Below are positions 42,267 to 50,218 of a DNA stretch of 56,895 nucleotides, piece by piece. The notes under the pieces were generated by a model. It was not told where the DNA came from, searched no databases, and saw nothing but the letters and a program-made list of their open reading frames with translations. Numbering within the stretch: the stretch's first letter is position 1; every line of letters starts with the position of its first letter. Source of the stretch: Oscillospiraceae bacterium (GTDB lineage Bacteria > Bacillota > Clostridia > Oscillospirales > Ruminococcaceae); NCBI GenBank assembly GCA_017545185.1, contig JAFWQJ010000065.1, positions 1 through 56,895 on the forward strand, given 5' to 3'. The position numbers and the translations under genes are program-made.

Positions 42267-43255
42267 CGGCTGCACGAAGAAGAAAACATCGGATGATTCT
42301 GCCGCTGATCGCAGCGGTGCTCCTGATGCTGCCGCTGCAGTACGCACAAAAAGCAGAGGCTGCTGAAAACAAAACAATTACACTGGTCTGCCGTCAGGAC
42401 GATACGATCCTCAGCGGCATGGAGTGGACACTGTACCGGATCGGAAAACGGAACGGCTCTGAGGTCATATTCATCCCGGAGCTTTCCGCCTACAGCATGG
42501 ATCTCGGCGACCTTTCTGCGGACGCGGTCGATACCGCTGCCAAAACCATTGCAAGCTACGTGGCCGAAGCAGGACTTGCGCCGCTTTCAAACGGCAGCAC
42601 AAATACGTCCGGCGAGCTTGCATTCGGCGGCCTGAACAACGGTCTGTATCTTGCCGTCGGCAAAACGCTGCAGGTCGGCAACACGACCTACTTCCCTTCT
42701 GAGCTGCTGCTTGAGATCAACGATGCCGGCATTGACTATGACGCATATCCGAAATTCTATTATTCCGACCTCTCGAATCAGGCGACGAAATATACGGTCA
42801 GAAAGGTCTGGGCTGACAACGACGACCAGTACCAAAAGCGTCCGCCTGAGATCACGGTCGATCTGTTCAAGGACGGTGCTCTTTACCAGTCCGTCACGCT
42901 GGATGCGGAGGACGAATGGGAATATTCATGGAGCGCGCTGAATGACGGCGCGGTCTGGACGGTCGCGGAGCGGGAGATCCCCGCGGATTATTCCGTCATG
43001 ATCGACTCCAACAGCACGCAGTTCGTGATCCGCAATTCCTGTCAGGCACCGCCGGAAACCACGGCACCGCCGCAGACGACCGCGCCCCCGCAGACCACGC
43101 CTCCGCAGACCACGCCTCCGCAGACCACGCCTCCGCCGCAGCTCGTGCAGACGGGTCAGCTCTGGTGGCCTGTCCTGCCGCTGTCACTGGGCGGCATCAT
43201 CCTGATCGGCGCAGGCATTTCGATGCGTGCGGGAAAGAAGAAAGATGAAGAATAA
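42263..43255 (+). CDS. Small Cna-B pilin with LVQTG-type sorting signal
   Basis: 330 aa. The signal peptide is about 1-34 (ends AEAA). N-terminal pilin-like domain about 35-165 (NKTITLVCRQDDTILSGMEW). One Cna-B domain about 170-255 (YTVRKVWADNDDQYQKRPPE). A PPQTT repeat linker at about 262-290 acts as a wall spacer. The sorting signal is LVQTG (294-298) instead of LPXTG, followed by a hydrophobic stretch and RAGKKK. Replacing Pro by Val in the sorting motif is unusual and suggests a specialised partner sortase; two sortase genes flank it. Role: minor or anchor pilin of the rightward pilus (inference). Confidence 0.88.
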   Translation: MTAARRRKHRMILPLIAAVLLMLPLQYAQKAEAAENKTITLVCRQDDTILSGMEWTLYRIGKRNGSEVIFIPELSAYSMDLGDLSADAVDTAAKTIASYVAEAGLAPLSNGSTNTSGELAFGGLNNGLYLAVGKTLQVGNTTYFPSELLLEINDAGIDYDAYPKFYYSDLSNQATKYTVRKVWADNDDQYQKRPPEITVDLFKDGALYQSVTLDAEDEWEYSWSALNDGAVWTVAEREIPADYSVMIDSNSTQFVIRNSCQAPPETTAPPQTTAPPQTTPPQTTPPQTTPPPQLVQTGQLWWPVLPLSLGGIILIGAGISMRAGKKKDEE

Positions 43256-43922
43256 TACATGGAAGCTTGTCGTACTCCTCGGCGTTCTGATGATCGCCGC
43301 AGCAGGTCTGCTCTGCATGTACAATATCCGGCAGAGCAATGATGCGGCAGCGCATTCGGAGGCGATTCTGGAAGCCCTGAAAAAGCAGCTCCCGGAGCCG
43401 CCCGCAGAAGCACCGGAGCCCGCAGAAACAGCACCCGCCCCGGCAAAAGAGGATCTGTTTGCATACTACGAAGAAGCCGAAACTGCACCCGTGCAGAGCG
43501 AGACCGCGGACATTGTCATCGGCAATGCCGCCTACTGCGGATATCTTACGCTGCCCTCGCTGGGTCTTGAGCTGCCCGTCATGAGCAGCTGGAGTTATCC
43601 GAATCTGAAGCTGGCACCCTGCCGCTACAGCGGAAGCGCAGAGACGAACGATCTCATCATCATGGCGCACAATTATTCCTCGCACTTCGGCAGGATCGGC
43701 GAGCTGACGACCGGCGCGCAGTTCTCCTTCACCGATACAAACGGTATCACGCATCCGTATGCGGTCTCGTTCATCGAGGTGATCGGGGGACAGGATGTCG
43801 AGCAGATGTTCCGCGGGCAGTCGGCCGACTGGGATCTGACGCTGTATACCTGTACGCTGAGCGGTCAGAGCCGTGTCACGATCCGCGCCGACAGGCTGGA
43901 CAAACCGGAAGAAGCATCATAA
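43245..43922 (+). CDS. Second sortase of the rightward operon (class B/D-like)
   Basis: 225 aa. ATG 43245 overlaps the pilin stop by 11 nt. Transmembrane segment 7-27, a Pro/Ala/Glu-rich stalk (50-75), then a sortase barrel with His142 (MAHNYSSHFG) and Cys203 (LYTCTLSGQSRVT, with the Arg three residues on). SWSYPNLKLAPCRYSGSAET before the His is characteristic of a clostridial sortase group of unsettled class. It lacks the C-terminal membrane segment of class C enzymes. It could anchor the LVQTG pilin or the finished fibre to the wall (inference). The operon's terminator follows at once. Confidence 0.9.
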   Translation: MKNNTWKLVVLLGVLMIAAAGLLCMYNIRQSNDAAAHSEAILEALKKQLPEPPAEAPEPAETAPAPAKEDLFAYYEEAETAPVQSETADIVIGNAAYCGYLTLPSLGLELPVMSSWSYPNLKLAPCRYSGSAETNDLIIMAHNYSSHFGRIGELTTGAQFSFTDTNGITHPYAVSFIEVIGGQDVEQMFRGQSADWDLTLYTCTLSGQSRVTIRADRLDKPEEAS

Positions 43923-43929
43923 CAAAAAG

Positions 43930-43970
43930 CCCCTGCACCCGGCGATGTACCGGGTGCAGGGGTTTGTCTT
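43930..43970. terminator. Terminator closing the rightward pilus operon
   Basis: Long stem CCCCTGCACCCGG ... CCGGGTGCAGGGG followed by TTTGTCTT. The VWA gene ends at 43969, so it is shared by convergent transcripts. Confidence 0.88.
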
Positions 43971-44589
43971 ATTTGAGCGCGTCCTTCCAGTTGTCCGCGA
44001 GGGTACCCTTCCGGCGCACCGCCGCGACCGATTTGTGCACAGCCTCGAACAGGCACTGTGTCCCGCATTCGGTCGCCTGATAATCCGCCGCACGGTCGCG
44101 GGAAATGCCGATCCTTGCAGCTTCGGCGGCAGCGTCGATGTTCGCGCCGAGGAACAGGAACTCCCAGCCCTTTTTCTTCGCCGCTTCGATCATCTTCTTG
44201 ATGTCGGCGTAGCTGTAATTGCAGCTGGAATTCTCGTGTCCGTCCGTCGTGATAATGAAGATCGTGTGCTCGGGCACATCCTCGGGGCGAGCGTATTTGT
44301 GGATCATTTCGATCTGTCTGATTGCCGCGCCGACTGCATCGAGCAGAGCCGTTCCGCCGCCGACGCAGTAGTCCTTGTCCGTCATGACCGGCACCTTGTC
44401 CAGCGGCAGACGGTCATGCAGCATCTCATGCCGCGTATCGAACAGCACCGTCGTGACGAACGCCTCGCCTTCCTCCTTCTTCTGCTTCGCGATCATCGCG
44501 TTGAAGCCGCCGATCGTGTCGTTTTCCAGCCCGCTCATCGAGCCGCTGCGGTCGAGGATAAAGACCATTTCCGTGAAATTGTTTTTCAT
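43969..44589 (-). CDS. VWA-domain protein (TerY-like)
   Basis: 206 aa, a single von Willebrand factor A domain. The MIDAS motif is intact: DRSGSMSG near residue 13, a downstream Thr in GGGTALLDAVG, and an Asp in TTDGHENSS. There is no signal peptide or membrane segment, so it is cytoplasmic. Similar to the TerY-type stand-alone VWA proteins linked in many bacteria to stress or tellurite-associated clusters (family knowledge). ATG 44589 with a GGAG ribosome site (AAAGGAGAATCACA). It lies 91 bp after the macrodomain-HTH gene on the same strand and was probably co-transcribed with it. Confidence 0.92.
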   Translation of the reverse strand: MKNNFTEMVFILDRSGSMSGLENDTIGGFNAMIAKQKKEEGEAFVTTVLFDTRHEMLHDRLPLDKVPVMTDKDYCVGGGTALLDAVGAAIRQIEMIHKYARPEDVPEHTIFIITTDGHENSSCNYSYADIKKMIEAAKKKGWEFLFLGANIDAAAEAARIGISRDRAADYQATECGTQCLFEAVHKSVAAVRRKGTLADNWKDALK

Positions 44590-44680
44590 TGTGATTCTCC
44601 TTTCGGTTTGGGGCGGATTGTTTCCTGTGTCTTTATCATACCACAAACCGAAAGGAAAAGGGTCAACCGGCAGTTGACTT

Positions 44681-45733
44681 TTATTCCGAGCCGAGCAGCG
44701 GCTGATCGTACTGCTCCAGTGCCTCGTTGATCTCGAATACATTGTAGATTTTCCGGTCAATAAAATATTCGATGATGACGTCAAATTTGCTGCTGTGCGA
44801 GAGCGAAAGCCCCGCCGTCCGCAGCAGCGCGTTTGTCTCGTCCAGATCGAGCCGCAGCGCCAGTGCCAGCGCGAGCGCGGTCTCTTTTTGCGGGCGGTAA
44901 TGCGGTTTCGAGCGGATCTTGGAGAAAAGCTGCTTCGAGAGATTCGCCTTTTTGTAGCATTCGGCATCCGACATGCCCCGCTCGTCAATGAGCCGCAGCA
45001 GCATTTCCGTGAAGCCCTCGTCAAGCTGCTTCAGGCGCTCGTCCAGCGACGCTTTCTCCGCAGCGCATTCCGCAGGGATCCCGCTCTCCATGTATGCCGG
45101 AGCGGCAAAATCAGACTTCTTTTCCTTCCGGAAGAATGCGGAAGCATTTGCCGCAGCCCCTGCGAACGCATCATGCAGCGGATGCGCCTGCGCAGGATGA
45201 AGCCGCTTTGCAAGATACTGTTCCAGTTCCGCGAGCGTCTCCCGGTGTGCGCCGTAGCTGTGCCAGTCAAACCGGACGAGATAAACGTCCAGCTTTGCAG
45301 TCAGCGGATGTGACAGGATCGTCTGCACCGCGGTTTCCAGTGCAATGTCCTTCGGGAAGCCGTAAACGCCGGAGTCGATCAGACTGACGGCGATCTTTCT
45401 GCAGCCCTGCGCCGCGGCTTCTTCAAGGCTGTGCCGGTAGCAGTCCGCGAGCGTCTCTGTTTCATGCTGATCTCCGCCGCGCCAGACCGGTGCCGCCGTG
45501 ACGATCAGCTTTTTGCAGGAAAGCCCGGATACGGCCTCCCGGCTGCGCAGGGTCTTTGCCTCCCCTGCCGCGCATCCGCCCAGTGCCCGCAGTTCATCCG
45601 TCAGCGACATACCGGCTCTGCTGCCGCACGCACCGAACACGCTGCCGCCGTACTGCAAAGATTCGTCCGCGGCGATCACAGCCGCATCACACGGGAACCG
45701 TGTCAGATCGGTATATAACAGCTTCAAAGGCAT
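44681..45733 (-). CDS. Macrodomain fused to a C-terminal HTH-like region
   Basis: 350 aa. ATG 45733 with GGAGGTG. Residues 1-150 are a macrodomain by pattern (TAAPVWRGGDQHETETLADC; SLIDSGVYGFP), but the first binding loop is changed. Where active members read VNAAN this one reads VIAAD (AAVIAADESLQYGGSVFG), losing the Asn residues. Residues 150-250 are a linker (AFFRKEKKS). Residues about 255-345 are helical with an XRE/HTH-like order (MSDAECYKKANLSKQLFSKI, then KETALALALALRLDLDETNA). This suggests a sensor of ADP-ribose-type ligands joined to a DNA- or protein-binding domain rather than an enzyme (inference). The partner gene for a VWA protein follows. Own promoter. Confidence 0.88.
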   Translation of the reverse strand: MPLKLLYTDLTRFPCDAAVIAADESLQYGGSVFGACGSRAGMSLTDELRALGGCAAGEAKTLRSREAVSGLSCKKLIVTAAPVWRGGDQHETETLADCYRHSLEEAAAQGCRKIAVSLIDSGVYGFPKDIALETAVQTILSHPLTAKLDVYLVRFDWHSYGAHRETLAELEQYLAKRLHPAQAHPLHDAFAGAAANASAFFRKEKKSDFAAPAYMESGIPAECAAEKASLDERLKQLDEGFTEMLLRLIDERGMSDAECYKKANLSKQLFSKIRSKPHYRPQKETALALALALRLDLDETNALLRTAGLSLSHSSKFDVIIEYFIDRKIYNVFEINEALEQYDQPLLGSE

Positions 45734-45763
45734 GACATTGCACCTCCTTCAATTGATATATCC

Positions 45764-45792
45764 ATTGTATCATAATCCCTGCGCCGCGTCAA
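45764..45792 (-). promoter_or_regulatory. Promoter of the macrodomain-HTH/VWA operon
   Basis: On the - strand: TTGACG (45792-45787), 17-bp spacer, TACAAT (45769-45764). Confidence 0.75.
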
Positions 45793-45837
45793 GGGCGGAA
45801 AAGCAGAAATAATCAACAGATACCTGTATATTTTCTC

Positions 45838-45871
45838 TTGTATTCTCTTGGGATATGTGTTATAGTATAAT
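45838..45871 (+). promoter_or_regulatory. Candidate promoter of the dockerin esterase gene
   Basis: TTGTAT (45838-45843) is 17 bp before TATAGT (45861-45866). A TATAAT overlaps at 45866-45871 but has no good -35. Confidence 0.6.
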
Positions 45872-45996
45872 AGGCGGAAAGCGGAATCCTGTACCGGTTT
45901 CATCGCAGATCCGTATCTTCCGAAGCCTTCTCCGCGCCGTTCAGGGGCACGGAGATCATAGAAAATATCAATTTATTTGACTGGGGGAAACATCTT

Positions 45997-47097
45997 ATGA
46001 ACATGAAACACGCAGCGGTACTGGCTGCCGCGCTCCTGACCTTCTGTACAGCGGTCTGTCCGGCATCCGCTGCCGTCCGGGGAGACGCAGACAGAAACGG
46101 CAGCACCGACCGGAACGACGCACGGTATCTGACGGAATGGCTGCTGAAGGAAAGCGGCAGTCCGGACCTTGCGGCCGCCGATCTGGACGCGAACGGCAGG
46201 CTGGATGCCGCCGATCTTTCGCTGCTCAAGGCACTGATCCTGAATCCGCCCGCGCAGCACAGCAGCACCGACCCGAAGGCCTATATGGAGCAGGTGCGCA
46301 GCAATTGGGTGCAGCAGGTGCCGCAGAACATTCAGAACGCACGCGGCGGCGAGCTGACGCACATCACGTATTTCTCGCAGAAGGCGAACAAGGAAAAGGG
46401 CGCGCATGTCTGGCTGCCGCCCGGGTACGATCCCGCAAAGCAGTATCCGGTCTTTTACGTCAACCACGGCATTCAGGGCAATGAGTATACGATGCTCAAC
46501 GGCTTCGGCATCATGGAGAGCGCAGCCGGCCTGATCGAAGCCGGCGAGGCGGAGCCGATGATCATTGTGTTCACGTTCATGTACACGAACCCGAACAAGG
46601 ACAACTGCGACGGCATCAACGCGCAGGAAGTGCCGTATTACGACGCCTTCCTCGATGACCTCACCGGCAGTCTGATGCCCTATATCGAATCGCATTATCC
46701 CTGCAAAACGGGGCGTGAGAACACCGCGATCGGCGGCTTTTCCATGGGCGGCAGAGAGTCGCTCTATATCGGCATCATGCGGCCGGATCTGTTCGGCTAT
46801 ATCGCGGCGAGCTCCCCTGCTCCGGGCGTCGTGCCCGCCCGCGACAATTTCATGGAGCATGTGGGCAGCATCCGTGAGGAGCAGTTCCGCATGTCGGAGC
46901 CGTATCTGCCGTATCTGCTGATGATCACCGGCGGCACCGCGGACGGCATGGTCGGAGACTTCCCGGAGCAGTACCACAATCTGTTAGCGCGCAACAACAC
47001 CGATCACATCTGGGTCTCCGTGCCGGGCGGCGGACATGACGGCGGTGTCGGCACACCGTTTTTCTACAATTTCATCCGCGCACTGTTCAAGGCGTAA
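45997..47097 (+). CDS. Dockerin-bearing CE1-type esterase
   Basis: 366 aa. Signal peptide 1-26. The dockerin is at the N-terminus (about 27-85; loops DADRNGSTDRNDARYLTEWL and DLDANGRLDAADLSLLKALI), unlike the C-terminal dockerins elsewhere in the window. An alpha/beta-hydrolase of the esterase D/CE1 family follows: KGAHVWLPPGYDPAKQYPVF, nucleophile Ser249 in GGFSMGGRES, His347 in PGGGHDGG, and the acid probably the Asp in GGTADGM. CE1 members include feruloyl and acetylxylan esterases acting on plant cell wall (family knowledge); the exact substrate cannot be read. Start ATG 45997 with GGGGGA. Own terminator at 47182. Confidence 0.92.
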   Translation: MNMKHAAVLAAALLTFCTAVCPASAAVRGDADRNGSTDRNDARYLTEWLLKESGSPDLAAADLDANGRLDAADLSLLKALILNPPAQHSSTDPKAYMEQVRSNWVQQVPQNIQNARGGELTHITYFSQKANKEKGAHVWLPPGYDPAKQYPVFYVNHGIQGNEYTMLNGFGIMESAAGLIEAGEAEPMIIVFTFMYTNPNKDNCDGINAQEVPYYDAFLDDLTGSLMPYIESHYPCKTGRENTAIGGFSMGGRESLYIGIMRPDLFGYIAASSPAPGVVPARDNFMEHVGSIREEQFRMSEPYLPYLLMITGGTADGMVGDFPEQYHNLLARNNTDHIWVSVPGGGHDGGVGTPFFYNFIRALFKA

Positions 47098-47181
47098 GCA
47101 TACCGAAAAAGCGGTATCCGCGATGCATCCGGAATGGGACTCCGCCCTCATGACAGATCATCACGAAGCAGAAACATTTTT

Positions 47182-47219
47182 CAACAAAAGCATCTCTCCG
47201 CAGAGGGATGCTTTTGTTG
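47182..47219 (+). terminator. Terminator of the esterase gene
   Basis: CAACAAAAGCAT (47182-47193) pairs with ATGCTTTTGTTG (47208-47219). Confidence 0.85.
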
Positions 47220-47290
47220 TGATTCTGACAGTCATTTCTGTGCATTCATGCCGGATTTTGCTGCAATATTCAGTGTTTTTACAAAATAAC

Positions 47291-47319
47291 TTGTAAAGAT
47301 TTGACTTTTATTGTATAAT
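47291..47319 (+). promoter_or_regulatory. Promoter of the HExxH-ricin-dockerin gene
   Basis: TTGTAA (47291-47296), 17-bp spacer, TATAAT (47314-47319). Weak 21-bp-spaced repeats (CATTTCTGTGC at 47233, GATTTTGCTGC at 47254) lie upstream. Confidence 0.7.
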
Positions 47320-47385
47320 AAAAATGTTCCGTCCCGGCGGAGCAAAAGCCGATCCGGACAGAAATGAAAAAAAGGAGTTAAAAGT

Positions 47386-49431
47386 ATGAGAAAGAAAGCT
47401 TTGCAGAAAGCAGCCGCCGCAATGTCGGTATCCCTGCTGATGACTTCCGTCATGCAGGTTCAGGCAGCGACCGGCGTTCAGGCATTCCCGGAATCCGTGC
47501 AGAGCAGGATGAACCTGCTGCAGCAGACCCGTTCGGAGATCTTCTACGAATATAGCACCTATGCACATCAGAAATGCTATTATGAAACGGACACGCCGCC
47601 GCAGTACCGCTTCCTGTTCATCGAGGCCAGAAACGTCAAAACGCAGAACGGCCGTGACGCCAAGACCACGGAAGAAGACGACGAGATCTTCGCAAAGGCC
47701 GCCGTGCAGTTTGAGCAGGTCGTCGAGTATCTGGCGGAATACAATGTCGATATCGTCGTGGACACGCTGATCCTGGACGATCAGGTGCAGGCGGCCACCG
47801 ATTACACCCGGTATCCCGACATGCAGAAATTCATCCGGAAATACGCCCCCTACGGCACGTATGACACAGTCATCACCTTCACCTGCGAGAACACCGATTT
47901 CGGCTGCCCGAACACTTCGTACTCCAGCAGAGAGCCGATGTCCGGTGCGGGCTACGCATGGGTACCGATCGCACTCTGGGATCACGAAAGCTTCGACCCG
48001 GAGATCAGGGAAAAGCCGTGGCATCTGTTCACGGTTGACCTCGCGATGCACGAATGGATCCACCAGCTCGAATCCTTCGGGAACCTCGACGGCATCATCA
48101 TGCCGTCGGCGGATATCTTCGGCAAGGGCACCGATCAGCTGCGGATCTCGGAGGATCAGCGCACGGTCACGAACGACCAGCTGGAATGGGACTACATCTG
48201 GCCGGAGGACACGGTCTACAAAAACTCCGCAGATTTCCTCAAGGGCCGCGAGCCGGATTCCGTCTCCTATGCACGCGCCTATTTCAACGGCCGCATTTAC
48301 GATATCGCAAAGGACCGCTATCTCGGCATGTTCCCGTCCTTCTGGCGCGTCTACAACGGAAAGTGCTTCTTCGGCGAATACTACGCAGCCGACCCGGACG
48401 GCAAATATCAGGCATTTCTCGGTGAGGACACCGCCGAGATGAGCCGCGAGAACGGCATCGTCTATCAGGACGATTCCTATATCTTCGATATGTACTATTC
48501 GCTGGAAGAAAACAAGATCATGTCGCTTTCCAGAAAATTCCCGAACTGGCGGTTCCCGTATGAGAACACGCAGCTGAATGACTGCACCTTCACGAAGATC
48601 AGCTTCGGGGAAACGGGCGACTACTACCTGATGAATCAGGCGACCGGCAAGTATCTTGCATTTGATGCGGAGAACACCGCATTCACCTTCTCTGATTTCA
48701 AAGCAGACGATTCGATCTGCTGGACGATCACTTATCTCGGCGACAACTTCGTCCGCATTTCCCCGAAGGCCGCCCCGGCACTCCGGTTTGATGTCGGCAA
48801 TGCATGGGATAAGGATGACAACCCCGTGATCATTTATGTGGAGACCGGCGTGGACAGAGCACAGGAATATCAGCTCCGCCAGAATGCAGACGAGAGCTAT
48901 TCGATCTATCCGCAGCTTTCCTATTCGCGCTGCGTCACATATAAGGACGGCAAGATGGTGCTTTTCACGGACACAAAGTCCGAAGCACAGAAGTGGCTGA
49001 TCGAAAAGGCAGACGGCAAGCCGATCGGCTTCACCCCGGCTGTTGTGACGACAACCGCACCGGTCACAACGACCGTCACAACAACGACGACCACCACCAC
49101 CACAAAGGCGCCGGTCACGACAACCGCGGCTCCCGTCACGACAACGAAGGCTCCCGTCACGACAACCGCAGCACCTGTCACGACAACGAAGGCTCCCGTC
49201 ACCACGACCGTGCCGGTACAGACCGGTCTGAAGGGCGACGTCAATCTGGACGGCAGCGTGGATGTTTCGGATGCCGTTCTGACAGCGAGAGTCCTTGCGG
49301 AGGACCGCACGGCCGTCGTGAAGGATCAGGGCATCCGCAATGCAGATGTCAACGGCAGCGGCTCGCCGGATATGGAGGACATCGTTCTGATCCTGAAATA
49401 CATTGCAAAGATCATCTCATCCCTCAGCTGA
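47386..49431 (+). CDS. Secreted HExxH protein with ricin-like and dockerin domains
   Basis: 681 aa. Signal peptide 1-27. Residues 30-390 form a domain I do not recognise as a named family. It contains DLAMHEWIHQLESFG at about 218-232, so HEWIH at 222-226 matches a zinc metalloprotease HExxH helix. The next conserved stretch is FGKGTDQLRISEDQRTVTND. Residues about 400-545 look like a beta-trefoil/ricin-type lectin (DYYLMNQATGKYLAFD; NPVIIYVETG). A Thr/Pro/Ala linker with TTKAPVTTTAAPV repeats follows (about 548-608), then a C-terminal dockerin (612-681; DVNLDGSVDVSDAVLTARVL, DVNGSGSPDMEDIVLILKYI). Ribosome site AAGGAG. Likely a peptidase displayed by cohesin; catalysis is inferred from the motif only. 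Confidence 0.88.
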   Translation: MRKKALQKAAAAMSVSLLMTSVMQVQAATGVQAFPESVQSRMNLLQQTRSEIFYEYSTYAHQKCYYETDTPPQYRFLFIEARNVKTQNGRDAKTTEEDDEIFAKAAVQFEQVVEYLAEYNVDIVVDTLILDDQVQAATDYTRYPDMQKFIRKYAPYGTYDTVITFTCENTDFGCPNTSYSSREPMSGAGYAWVPIALWDHESFDPEIREKPWHLFTVDLAMHEWIHQLESFGNLDGIIMPSADIFGKGTDQLRISEDQRTVTNDQLEWDYIWPEDTVYKNSADFLKGREPDSVSYARAYFNGRIYDIAKDRYLGMFPSFWRVYNGKCFFGEYYAADPDGKYQAFLGEDTAEMSRENGIVYQDDSYIFDMYYSLEENKIMSLSRKFPNWRFPYENTQLNDCTFTKISFGETGDYYLMNQATGKYLAFDAENTAFTFSDFKADDSICWTITYLGDNFVRISPKAAPALRFDVGNAWDKDDNPVIIYVETGVDRAQEYQLRQNADESYSIYPQLSYSRCVTYKDGKMVLFTDTKSEAQKWLIEKADGKPIGFTPAVVTTTAPVTTTVTTTTTTTTTKAPVTTTAAPVTTTKAPVTTTAAPVTTTKAPVTTTVPVQTGLKGDVNLDGSVDVSDAVLTARVLAEDRTAVVKDQGIRNADVNGSGSPDMEDIVLILKYIAKIISSLS

Positions 49432-49435
49432 ACAG

Positions 49436-49475
49436 CAAAAAGCCTGCACGTTCTTCCGGGCGTGCAGGCTTTTTC
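49436..49475 (+). terminator. Terminator of the HExxH gene
   Basis: AAAAAGCCTGCACG ... CGTGCAGGCTTTTT, a perfect stem with a T run. Confidence 0.92.
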
Positions 49476-49489
49476 ATCCGCATACAAAA

Positions 49490-49524
49490 CATCCCTCCGT
49501 CCGGAAACGAAGGGATGCTTTTTT
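49490..49524. terminator. Second hairpin in the convergent gap
   Basis: CATCCCT (49490-49496) and AGGGATG (49511-49517), followed by CTTTTTTG on the + strand. Just beyond the stop of the leftward gene. Confidence 0.7.
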
Positions 49525-49525
49525 G

Positions 49526-50017
49526 TTATTCCGTTATTTCATTCAGTGCGATCTTTTCTTCGCTGCCCTCGCCGTTGATCGCGAAATATGCAGCTTCTTC
49601 CTCCGGCTTCACATACAGCACAAAGGTCTTGACTTCCTTTCTCTTGTGAACGGACTTATAGCCCTTCAGCGTTGCCTCAGCCAGTCCGCTGATATCGAAC
49701 TCTTTTCCGCCGAACTGCAGGACCGTCGTGATCTTCGGTGCAGCCTTCTTTGCGGGCTTCTTTGCAGCAGCTTTCTTCTCAGCAGGTGCTTTCTTTTCAG
49801 CAGGTTTCTTCGCAGCCGCGGGTTTCTTCGCAGCCGCTTCCGCAGCCTTTGCGGGTGCTGCAGCAGGCTTCTCATCGGCCTTCTTTGCTGCCGGTGCCTT
49901 CTTCGCAGCGGTCTTTGCCGGAGCTTTCTTCTCAGCAGGCTTCTTTACAGCGGTTTCTTTCTTTTCAGCAGTCTTCTTTGCGGGTGCCTTTTTTTCAGCA
50001 GCTTTCTCTGCCATCAT
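49526..50017 (-). CDS. Lys/Ala/Pro-rich protein with DUF6465-like C-terminus
   Basis: 163 aa. Start at ATG 50017, 8 bp after AAAGGA; a second ATG follows directly. Residues 3-100 are a histone-H1-like low-complexity tail made of AEKKAPAKK/AAKK units. Residues 100-160 are a compact domain (TVLQFGGKEFDISGLAEATL, FVLYVKPEEEAAYFAINGEG) that matches the DUF6465 family of Clostridia (recognised by pattern, moderate). It has no signal peptide, so it is cytoplasmic. The basic tail suggests binding to nucleic acid or acidic partners, as in bacterial histone-like proteins (inference). Monocistronic. Confidence 0.82.
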   Translation of the reverse strand: MMAEKAAEKKAPAKKTAEKKETAVKKPAEKKAPAKTAAKKAPAAKKADEKPAAAPAKAAEAAAKKPAAAKKPAEKKAPAEKKAAAKKPAKKAAPKITTVLQFGGKEFDISGLAEATLKGYKSVHKRKEVKTFVLYVKPEEEAAYFAINGEGSEEKIALNEITE

Positions 50018-50123
50018 GAAGCACATCCTTTCATACAATTATTTCGGCATTCAGCCTTGTTATATTATAACATATCTTTCACCGTATGTCAAGAGATTAT
50101 TCAGGTATCAGGCGAATTTCGGG

Positions 50124-50152
50124 TTGATTTATCACAGAAATTGTGGTATAAT
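50124..50152 (+). promoter_or_regulatory. Promoter of the YitT-type gene
   Basis: TTGATT (50124-50129), 17-bp spacer, TATAAT (50147-50152). Confidence 0.75.
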
Positions 50153-50218
50153 ATGCAAAAAGAACATCCTGCCGCCGGAATCGGCACGAAGCATTACAAA
50201 ACAAGGAGGAAACTGAAG

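Noticed and set aside
49085-49215. Repeated Thr/Pro/Ala coding DNA as a regulatory repeat
   Set aside because: It is an ordinary interdomain linker of the HExxH-ricin-dockerin protein.
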